Notes under the pieces: model-generated
The model's database searches: none
Seen by the model: only the letters and a program-made list of their open reading frames with translations
What the model was told of the DNA's origin: nothing
Shown here: positions 48,036-55,265 of the stretch, piece after piece
Numbering within the stretch: position 1 is the stretch's first letter
Layout of the letters: the number at the start of each line of letters is the position of its first letter
Origin: Caballeronia peredens
GTDB lineage: Bacteria > Pseudomonadota > Gammaproteobacteria > Burkholderiales > Burkholderiaceae
DNA: 64,000 nucleotides
Assembly (NCBI GenBank): GCA_001544595.2
Contig: FCOH02000008.1
Coordinates: forward strand, 1 to 64,000
Direction of reading: 5' to 3'
Position numbers and translations under genes: made by a program

Positions 48036-49424
48036 ATGTTGAGCAACGACACCGATCCGATCGTCGCAATCGCCACCGCGCCCGGACGCGGCGGAATCGG
48101 AGTGGTGCGTCTGTCGTTCGGGCGAGCGGGCGAAGCGGCCGCGCAGAATGCGATGCACGCGCTGTGCGCGCAAGGGCTCGCGCCGCGCCACGCCAGTTAC
48201 GTGCCGTTCGTCGATGGCAACGGCGAAGCGCTCGATCGCGGCATCGCGCTGTACTTTCCCGCGCCGCATTCCTACACGGGCGAGCATGTGCTGGAGTTGC
48301 AGGGTCACGGCGGCCCGATCGTCTTGCAGCTGGTTCTGCAACGGGCGATCGAAGCGGGCCGCGACTTCGGCCTGCGTCTTGCCGAGCCGGGCGAGTTCAC
48401 GCGCCGCGCGTTTCTCAACGACAAGCTCGATCTCGCGCAGGCGGAAGCCGTCGCCGATCTGATCGAGGCCAGCACCGAGGCCGCGGCGCGTTCGGCCGGC
48501 CGCTCGCTGGAAGGCGCCTTCTCGCGCGAGATTCACACGCTCGTCGAGGACGTGATCAATCTGCGCATGCTCGTCGAGGCGACGCTGGATTTTCCCGAGG
48601 AAGAAATCGACTTTCTCGAAGCAGCCGACGCGCGCGGCAAGCTCACGCGCATCCGGCAACGTCTGGATACGGTACTCGCCGATGCGCGTCAGGGTGCGCT
48701 CCTGCGCGAAGGCCTGTCTGTCGTGCTGGCGGGTCAGCCGAACGTGGGCAAGTCGTCGCTGCTGAATGCGCTGGCGGGCGCGGAACTGGCGATCGTCACG
48801 CCGATCGCCGGCACGACCCGCGACAAGGTCGCGCAGACGATTCAGGTCGAAGGCATTCCGCTGCATATCATCGATACAGCCGGGTTGCGCGAGACGCAGG
48901 ACGAAGTGGAGCGCATCGGTATCGAGCGCACGTGGGGCGAAATCGAGCGTGCCGATGTCGTGCTGCATCTGCTCGACGCACGCGCCGGCGCGACGCCGGA
49001 GGATCGGGTGATCGCCGCGCGTTTTCCACAGGGCGTGCCGGTCGTGCGGGTCATGAACAAAACGGATCTGGCGGACGCGCCGGCATCGGTACGCGACGGT
49101 GACGGCGATGCGCGCGAGGTGAATCTGTCGGCGAAAACCGGCGACGGCATTGCGCTGCTGCGCGACGAGTTGCTCAGAATCGCCGGCTGGCAGGCGGGCG
49201 CGGAAAGCGTATATCTCGCGCGGGAACGTCACCTGATCGCACTGCGCGCAGCGCGCGAGCATCTTGCGCTGGCCGCGGCACATGCGGATCAACAGTCGCA
49301 AGTGCTCGATCTGTTCGCCGAAGAACTCCGGCTCGCGCAGGACAATCTCAACTCGATCACCGGCGAATTCACGTCCGACGATCTACTCGGCGTGATCTTC
49401 AGCCGTTTCTGCATTGGGAAATAA
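48036..49424 (+). CDS. mnmE: tRNA modification GTPase MnmE
   Basis: This 462-residue protein has an N-terminal formyl-THF-binding domain ([19 protein letters not shown]), a helical domain, an inserted Ras-like G domain ([26 protein letters not shown]) and the C-terminal FCIGK catalytic motif. With MnmG it modifies wobble uridine of tRNA. Its stop is followed directly by the defence island; the 3' end of this gene is an integration site for SGI1-type islands. Confidence 0.98.
   Translation: MLSNDTDPIVAIATAPGRGGIGVVRLSFGRAGEAAAQNAMHALCAQGLAPRHASYVPFVDGNGEALDRGIALYFPAPHSYTGEHVLELQGHGGPIVLQLVLQRAIEAGRDFGLRLAEPGEFTRRAFLNDKLDLAQAEAVADLIEASTEAAARSAGRSLEGAFSREIHTLVEDVINLRMLVEATLDFPEEEIDFLEAADARGKLTRIRQRLDTVLADARQGALLREGLSVVLAGQPNVGKSSLLNALAGAELAIVTPIAGTTRDKVAQTIQVEGIPLHIIDTAGLRETQDEVERIGIERTWGEIERADVVLHLLDARAGATPEDRVIAARFPQGVPVVRVMNKTDLADAPASVRDGDGDAREVNLSAKTGDGIALLRDELLRIAGWQAGAESVYLARERHLIALRAAREHLALAAAHADQQSQVLDLFAEELRLAQDNLNSITGEFTSDDLLGVIFSRFCIGK
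49407..49424 (+). other. mnmE 3'-end, candidate attachment site
   Basis: The last 18 bases of mnmE (TTCTGCATTGGGAAATAA) are the place where SGI1-like elements recombine. A 10-bp copy TTCTGCATTG occurs at 62859-62868, at the far side of the defence genes. Confidence 0.45.
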
Positions 49425-49800
49425 TCGCGCTCTCTCAGTAAATCCGGCAGGTGCGTTAGATCATCAGGGCCGAAATCGCGGATTCTACGCAGGCTGTCTC
49501 TGTGGTTGATCATGCCGCCGCCGTGTTCTTTTGAAATCCATATGCATTTAGAGCCATCTTGCCGAACTGAAGGCCGGGAACGCAATAGCGCCCCAACGGT
49601 TTGCCGAATTCTTCGAGCAGCGCGGCGACCACTCCAGCGATGCGAGCCACGATGAAGGGGTATCGGATTTATGACGTAGACCTGGCGGAATGCGTGCGAA
49701 CCTGGTAGTCTTCGGGTCACTGGAGACAGAAGCTTCGCTCCCTGGACCCTTCGGACACTTCCGACTGATAGGAAAGCCGCGCAGCGCTGACTGAAAATAA
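49425..49800. other. Island left margin, possible gene remnants
   Basis: No intact gene. On the minus strand two frames read like protein: one ends KPLGRYCVPGLQFGKMALNAYG before a stop near 49514, another contains INHRDSLRRIRDFGPDD. They overlap in different frames, so at most one is real, and either would be a broken remnant. Confidence 0.35.
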
Positions 49801-50802
49801 ATGGCAACTTTCGTGGATTTATTTTGTGGAGGCGGATTCGGGGCCAGGGGGGCAGTTCGAGGAGGAGGCGTTCCACTACTGGGACTGGATGCGTGGAATT
49901 TGGCCACTAAGACTTACGAAGCCAACTTTCCGTCGGCGGATGTAATCACTGATTTCATTGAAAACGTCGACGCCGCTGCGCTGGGTCGACGGTATCGTCC
50001 GGACGTGCTCCTGACGTCTCCCGAGTGCACCTCGCACTCGATTGCCCGCGGCGCCAAGCCGGGATTGGAAAGCAGTCGTGAAACTGCGATTGGCATTGTT
50101 CCGTGGGTGGAGTCGATGCACCCTCGATGGGTCATTGTCGAAAACGTGAACCGGATGAAAAAGTGGGACCGACACAACGAGCTCGTCGCGACGATTGAGG
50201 GGCTGGGCTACACAGTCAGTGATCTTTTCCTCAATGCTGCCGATTTCGGGGCCGCCCAAGCGCGGAAGCGCATGTTTCTTGTGTGTGACAAGCAAGGTTC
50301 ACAGGTCTCGCGGGAACAGCTATTGGCATTCGGAAGTGATCGGCCCCTGACGGCCAACGATATCATCGATTGGGAGACTCCATATCCGTCCAGTCCGCTA
50401 CGCAAGCCGGGAAGAGCGAAGGCCACACTGGAACGGGCGGACCGTGCTATCGCCGCATTGGGCCGGAATGTCCCATTCATCATCGTCTATTACGGATCGG
50501 ACTACGCCGGCGGCTGGCAAACGCTGGACGTTCCACTGCGCACCGTGACCACCGTAGATCGGTTCGGGCTTGTAACTTGGCGAAAGCGCGAGCCCTACTT
50601 GAGGATGCTTCAACCGAACGAATTGCTCAAGGCGATGGGCGGTGGCGACGAACATGTGTTGCCTCATGGTAGCCGCCGCGAGAAGGTCAAGCTTTGTGGA
50701 AATGGCGTTTGTTCGGACGTCATGGCTGCCATCTTCAAGTGGATTAGCGTGGCTCAGACAGCATCCTCGAGGAAGCGCGATGCGACAAGGCCGACCCGAT
50801 GA
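49801..50802 (+). CDS. C5-cytosine DNA methyltransferase
   Basis: This 333-residue protein has motif I DLFCGGGFGARG (6-17), motif IV SPECTSHS with catalytic Cys76, ENV at 114-116, QARKR at 153-157, and motif X GNGVCSDVMAA. The residue before the catalytic Cys is Glu (PEC) instead of the usual Pro (PPC), a variant of a sub-family. The target-recognition region is short. It transfers methyl from AdoMet to cytosine C5, presumably to mark self DNA. It overlaps the next gene by ATGA and is the left part of the defence island. Confidence 0.93.
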   Translation: MATFVDLFCGGGFGARGAVRGGGVPLLGLDAWNLATKTYEANFPSADVITDFIENVDAAALGRRYRPDVLLTSPECTSHSIARGAKPGLESSRETAIGIVPWVESMHPRWVIVENVNRMKKWDRHNELVATIEGLGYTVSDLFLNAADFGAAQARKRMFLVCDKQGSQVSREQLLAFGSDRPLTANDIIDWETPYPSSPLRKPGRAKATLERADRAIAALGRNVPFIIVYYGSDYAGGWQTLDVPLRTVTTVDRFGLVTWRKREPYLRMLQPNELLKAMGGGDEHVLPHGSRREKVKLCGNGVCSDVMAAIFKWISVAQTASSRKRDATRPTR

Positions 50803-51956
50803 TTGAAAAAGATTTGGACTCGGCCGATCTTTGTGTGGATGAGGTGTACGGCGGCTCCCGGAGCGGCAACTCTTCGGATGATCCATTGCCAAAGTTGCTT
50901 GGCGTGGACAACGGAGCTGGGTTTCGGCACCTCGGGAAACGGCCGGCGGTGGCGACTCTCAGGCTCCTCGTCTTGAAAACCAGCTTTTCGGACGTGAACT
51001 GGCCTGACGCGCTAGACCGTGAGAATGGGATCTTTGTCTACTACGGTGACAAGCGCGGTCCCGGGGATCTTCACGCGACACCGCGGCAAGGGAACCTGAT
51101 GCTTCGGAATCTTTTCGACGAAGCTCACCAATGCCAGCAGAGCTCCTCCTTTCCTCCCATCCTTCTTTTCGGCAACACGGGCACATATCGAGATGTCCGG
51201 TTTCTCGGACTCGCGGTACCGGGTGCGGCAGGCATGGGTGCAGACGATGACCTCGTGGCCGTATGGCGGACAACGCAGGATGGTGTCCGATTTCAGAACT
51301 ACAAGGCGACGCTCACCATACTCGATCTCCCGGTCGTTTCCAGAGCATGGATCAAGGAGGTCCAGGACGGCAACGCAGTGTCTTCGCTTCATGCACCGAA
51401 GGCATGGCACGACTGGGTCAGCGGCAGGAAGTACACGCCCCTCAAGTCCGTTCCGGTAAACGCTGCGCGCTCAAAGCGGCAGCAGGTTCCCGACACCCCT
51501 GAACTGGCCGCGTACGTGAAGACGGTCTACGAACATTACAAGGAAGATCCATACGCATTCGAGCGGTGCGCTATGGAGTTGGCTCGGCTTTTCATGCCGG
51601 CAATCCAACACTGGGAGTTGACGCGGCCATGGAGAGATGGGGGAAGGGACGCCTTGGGCGCCTATCGCATAGGACATGGGGCTGGCGCGATTGATGTGGA
51701 GTTCGCGATGGAGGCCAAGTGCTACGACCAGAATGTGGGCGTAGGAATCAAGCCTCTGTCCAGACTGATATCGCGCCTGAGGCATCGTCAGTTTGGCATC
51801 TTGGTCACGACTTCCTACCTTGATGCGCAGGCGTACAGCGAACTCGTTCACGACACACATCCGGTTGTCGTCATATCGGCAAGAGACATATCCATGAAGC
51901 TCAGGGAGAGGTTCGGGAGCCTTGAGAACATCAAGCTCTGGCTGCAACGGATCTAG
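50799..51956 (+). CDS. AspBHI-like modification-dependent restriction endonuclease
   Basis: This 385-residue protein has an N-terminal domain like AspBHI (CVDEVYGGSRSGNSSDDPLPK, in parts, and GVDNGAGFRHLG), which in that enzyme reads 5-methylcytosine. Its C-terminal Mrr-type PD-(D/E)XK nuclease has GGRD at 281-284 and E305-A-K307. AspBHI cuts DNA carrying modified cytosine. It is co-translated with a cytosine methyltransferase, so its specificity must avoid the partner's product or it must be tightly controlled. It faces the Vsr gene tail-to-tail across 47 bases. Confidence 0.85.
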   Translation: MIEKDLDSADLCVDEVYGGSRSGNSSDDPLPKLLGVDNGAGFRHLGKRPAVATLRLLVLKTSFSDVNWPDALDRENGIFVYYGDKRGPGDLHATPRQGNLMLRNLFDEAHQCQQSSSFPPILLFGNTGTYRDVRFLGLAVPGAAGMGADDDLVAVWRTTQDGVRFQNYKATLTILDLPVVSRAWIKEVQDGNAVSSLHAPKAWHDWVSGRKYTPLKSVPVNAARSKRQQVPDTPELAAYVKTVYEHYKEDPYAFERCAMELARLFMPAIQHWELTRPWRDGGRDALGAYRIGHGAGAIDVEFAMEAKCYDQNVGVGIKPLSRLISRLRHRQFGILVTTSYLDAQAYSELVHDTHPVVVISARDISMKLRERFGSLENIKLWLQRI

Positions 51957-52003
51957 CGACAGTGTGCTCGCGAACGCTCGTGATCTTGTCTTCAACTCAC
52001 GCC

Positions 52004-52471
52004 CTAATGGGGCGAGAGAATCTCCGGGATTTCGCCGTAGGGTGCATTGCCCTCAATCCATTCGGACAGGGCACGGGCGAGATCCGTGACAGCCTCGCCT
52101 GACTTGCCTTTGGTGGCACATTCCCACACAACCAGCACGCGCCATCCCGCTTCCTTGAGTGTTTCGATAGCGCGCGCGTCGCGCTCGACGTTGCCGCTGA
52201 ATTTGGCCTGCCAGAACGCTGCGTTAGTCGCGGGGGATGTGGCGAAGCCACATCCCGTGTGGCGGTGCCAGAAGCAACCGTGGACAAAAATCGCCACTTT
52301 GTAACTTGGCAAGACCACGTCGGGCGCCCCTGGAAGGTCGCGTCTGTGCAACCTGAAGCGGTAGCCTGCCGCGAACAGAATTTTCCGTACGAGCATTTCC
52401 GGCTTCGTGTTCTTCGCTCGGATGCCGGACATCATGCGTCGCCGGGTCTCCTTGTCGACAACGTCCACCAA
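52004..52471 (-). CDS. vsr: Very short patch repair endonuclease (Vsr)
   Basis: This 155-residue protein has the Vsr motifs MSGIRAKNTKPEMLVRK, the PD-site LPGAPDVVLPSYKVAIFVHGCFWHRHTGC (in parts: GAPDVVLP, VHGCFWHRH) and the zinc-binding residues. Vsr nicks T:G mismatches made when 5-methylcytosine deaminates. It ends the leftward operon and fits the partner cytosine methyltransferase. It follows the AIPR 3' part by 11 bases. Confidence 0.94.
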   Translation of the reverse strand: MVDVVDKETRRRMMSGIRAKNTKPEMLVRKILFAAGYRFRLHRRDLPGAPDVVLPSYKVAIFVHGCFWHRHTGCGFATSPATNAAFWQAKFSGNVERDARAIETLKEAGWRVLVVWECATKGKSGEAVTDLARALSEWIEGNAPYGEIPEILSPH

Positions 52472-52482
52472 GAATATTCCCC

Positions 52483-52920
52483 TCAGAGCAACTCGGGCAG
52501 ATCATCGGCCGGCACTGTGAAGGATGCCCCGAGGACAGAGTCCCGGCACTCCGGCTTTTTCGCCCATTCCGATACCATTCTTCCGCCGGCCGTCTGGTGC
52601 AGAACATCGCTGACCTCCTTTGCCCAACGAGCAATCTGCGCGCAGAGTTCCGGAGAGAGTGCCTGTCGCGACCAAATCCGGTCGAGTTCCATTCGATCGC
52701 CAAGCCTATCGGCGAGCACGGCCACGGCATAGGCTGCAATGTTCGCCTGGAATGCCTGAAACATTGGCCGGACAATTTTCTGGGTCGCCTTGAAGACGAT
52801 CGCCTTGGCGATCATCGCCTTGTACCAAGGTACATCTGGAAGCGTTGCCGTTTCTCCATCAGGGGTCGACTGCGCAGCCATGAAGCGTTCGAAGTTCTTT
52901 TGCGAGCCCAGGCTTACCAA
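52483..52920 (-). pseudogene. AIPR protein, C-terminal part after amber codon
   Basis: This 145-residue ORF is in the same frame as the AIPR ORF at 52936 and continues it: after the TAG codon at 52938-52936 come HRRPDLVSLGSQKNF and WYKAMIAKAIVFKATQKIV, the usual AIPR C terminus. The ATG-like start used by the short ORF is internal. It is therefore the severed tail (with the amber codon, one 589-residue frame), not an independent gene. Confidence 0.75.
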
Positions 52921-52935
52921 GTCCGGCCTGCGATG

Positions 52936-54252
52936 CTATGCGTTGATATACTTCGCCAAATCCGTCTTCGTAATCTTCCTCGCCGGCGGCATCGCATCCT
53001 TGAGTTGCCGCAGTTTCACAGGTGTTGTTCCTTCACGCGCAAGCATGGTGCTGTAGCTGCCCGACGCCCTCTCATAAAACCATCGGCTCACTCCATCGGG
53101 ACAATAAACGGTCAACGACAGTTTTTCCACGTCTACGTGGAAGGGCTTGTTTGCCGACAAATCGGATTGCTTAATCGCGTTTTGCGTATTTGCGAAGCGC
53201 GAGATGTCCGAAACCAGCGCCTCTTCCTTGGCCGCGTCCTGCACTCGCATGACGATGATTTTGGCGGGTACCCTGACGGGTGCCAAGTTCACTTCAGGGA
53301 ACTTCTTCTTGGTGAAGTACATAGATGCGGTCGTCTGGCCACCATTGACGATTTGCAGTCCCTTTAGCCATGCGATGCCCGCCAAGCCGTCTCCTGGCCT
53401 GCCCAGGCGCATTTCGTCGGCCACGATCACGATTCCATTGTTGTAGGCCATGAATCGCTCAGGCGCCGATCGCAAGGTGGTTTGAATGCCGGCATTGATC
53501 CCCTTCCCCTTGACGCTGAGGAAGGAGCGGACGTTGGCTTCCAGAAGCCGTGCACCGAACTTCTCATAGAGCAGTCGCAGCGCCTCGCCCGGTATGGCTG
53601 TCAGCGCGTAGTCGTAGTCGTCATTCTCGCCAGGCACAAAGACGCAGGGCAAGGGAGCGCCGGAGACCTCGTTGAAATCGACGACCACTTCGTCGCGCGG
53701 CTTGCCTTCGGACCAATGGCGGTGGAGCCGCTCGATGTCCATGACTTCGAGGCGCACTGCCTTGCCGCCGATGTCGCGTGTCTTGAAGCTCTTGGATTTC
53801 GCGACTTTGTCGGTGATGACATAGACGCGGATTTGCTCCAAGTCGTTGTAGATGCCTTGCAGCGTTTCCGCCAGTGAGCGTACGTCGCTCGAAGGATCGA
53901 GCTTCGGGGCCATCTTGCCTTCTGCACAAAGTGTCAGAAAGCGGAGGCACTGTTCCACGGCAGTCTTGGTCTCCGAGTCAGGAACGGGCGTTGGAACATC
54001 GACGCCGTCGTAAAGGCTGACGAACAAGTCGAGCTGGTCACTCTCATCTGCGACGGAATAGCCGCTGAGTCTCAGATTTGCGTTGCCTACTTTGCCTTCG
54101 AAATGGCATTCGACTGGCTCGAACGTCATGCCGATCTCAGACATGTGGTCCATCACGATCCCAGCGAACACCAATTCTTCATACAGCGCGCCCTCTCTCA
54201 TTTGTGACCGCACGGCGGCCTGCGTTTCGCGTAGGAATTCTGGCAAGTCCAT
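52936..54252 (-). CDS. AIPR (abortive infection phage resistance) protein, N-terminal part
   Basis: This 438-residue protein has the AIPR core: FLSVKGKGINAGIQTTL, YNNGIVIVADE, GLQIVNGGQTTASMY and VQDAAKEEALVSDISRFANTQN (in parts). It stops at KYINA-TAG, where homologues continue KY..W; the codon is probably a mutated TGG. Its start is 2 bases after the DUF4420 stop. AIPR proteins occur in phage-resistance operons and in MORC/Z1 restriction-like systems. The product is likely truncated, unless the amber is suppressed. Confidence 0.85.
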   Translation of the reverse strand: MDLPEFLRETQAAVRSQMREGALYEELVFAGIVMDHMSEIGMTFEPVECHFEGKVGNANLRLSGYSVADESDQLDLFVSLYDGVDVPTPVPDSETKTAVEQCLRFLTLCAEGKMAPKLDPSSDVRSLAETLQGIYNDLEQIRVYVITDKVAKSKSFKTRDIGGKAVRLEVMDIERLHRHWSEGKPRDEVVVDFNEVSGAPLPCVFVPGENDDYDYALTAIPGEALRLLYEKFGARLLEANVRSFLSVKGKGINAGIQTTLRSAPERFMAYNNGIVIVADEMRLGRPGDGLAGIAWLKGLQIVNGGQTTASMYFTKKKFPEVNLAPVRVPAKIIVMRVQDAAKEEALVSDISRFANTQNAIKQSDLSANKPFHVDVEKLSLTVYCPDGVSRWFYERASGSYSTMLAREGTTPVKLRQLKDAMPPARKITKTDLAKYINA

Positions 54253-54254
54253 GT

Positions 54255-55265
54255 TTATATCGCTCTCATTTTTTTCAATGCTGCAGCCATGTCGACACGG
54301 TGACCAGTGACCTTTTCAAGATCGATGCCGTACGCGGCTCCCGTGATGCCGAAGGGAACGCGGCCCATGGTCAAGCGGGGGAATTCGTAGTCCACCTCGA
54401 TCACTAGCGTGTCTGCCACCACGAAGCGTCGAGGATAGTGGTCGGAGTGGGCATCGAAATATCCAGCGGCCACCAAGCGGTCGTCGAGCGCGCTCGCGGC
54501 CCCAGGATCAGCCTTGGCCATTAGTCTCGCTGCATGGACAAAGTCGGGCAGGCCCAAGCCGCCTTGGGTCTGACGCATCCGCTTGCCCACGACAAAGAGT
54601 GGTTGGCGGGTGGTGTCGTCGAGTTGCTCAAGCGACCCGACGCGCGCGGGGAAACCTGCCGACGACAGCGTCGATTTGATTTCGAGCGCCCCGGTCCCGA
54701 GCTCAAAGTCTTGGACGCCATCCAAGGGGCCGAGCCACCCTTCGATGGCTACCGCTGCGGAAACGCCCGCTTCGATGACTTCCAGAAGCGCCGCCAACTC
54801 TCCAACCAAACCGATCTCTGCTTCGGGACTCAGTACATGGCTCCCCTTGCGCATGAACTCTTGCCAAGCTCCCACGCGCCCGATGAAAACCCGTAGCAGC
54901 TTGGCGACATCGGCCCCGGTTGCCACGGCGTCATCCAGCGCGCCGGTCACGTTGCAGGCCATATCCGTGAACAGCTCGGCGTTTCCAGCGGCCTTGCGTG
55001 TCAAGGCGAGCCAAAGCATGTCCTTGTCTTCGGGGGTTGCGCGTTCTACTACAAAGCCTTGCCCCTCAGGCAGCTTGTCGAGGATCGCCAAGCGCGCGGC
55101 CGGGAATCCTACCAACACCGCTTCAGCATTGTCGGGGGCGCGCCGGCCTGCGCTCAGTTCGAGCGGTCCTGTGGGTGTCACCGAGATGGTTTGCCAGCCC
55201 TCGTCTGGGCCGTCGCCGGATAGCGACGACCAAGCCATCAAAAACTCATCACTCAGTCGGGCCAT
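54255..55265 (-). CDS. PD-(D/E)XK motif protein (DUF4420)
   Basis: This 336-residue protein starts at the ATG at 55265 (MARLSDEF), inside the end of the Z1 gene (17-base overlap). The nuclease-like core is DGVQDFELG with D186, then E195-I-K197 (ALEIKST). DUF4420 proteins are predicted endonuclease subunits found next to Z1 and AIPR genes. It probably forms the cleavage module of the system with Z1 and GHKL ATPase. Confidence 0.88.
   Translation of the reverse strand: MARLSDEFLMAWSSLSGDGPDEGWQTISVTPTGPLELSAGRRAPDNAEAVLVGFPAARLAILDKLPEGQGFVVERATPEDKDMLWLALTRKAAGNAELFTDMACNVTGALDDAVATGADVAKLLRVFIGRVGAWQEFMRKGSHVLSPEAEIGLVGELAALLEVIEAGVSAAVAIEGWLGPLDGVQDFELGTGALEIKSTLSSAGFPARVGSLEQLDDTTRQPLFVVGKRMRQTQGGLGLPDFVHAARLMAKADPGAASALDDRLVAAGYFDAHSDHYPRRFVVADTLVIEVDYEFPRLTMGRVPFGITGAAYGIDLEKVTGHRVDMAAALKKMRAI

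Noticed and set aside
49425..49800. SGI1-type integrase next to mnmE
   Set aside because: No intact recombinase motifs; only short fragments in conflicting frames.
52483..52920. Independent small defence gene
   Set aside because: It is in frame with the AIPR ORF and carries the AIPR C-terminal sequence; the break is one TAG codon.
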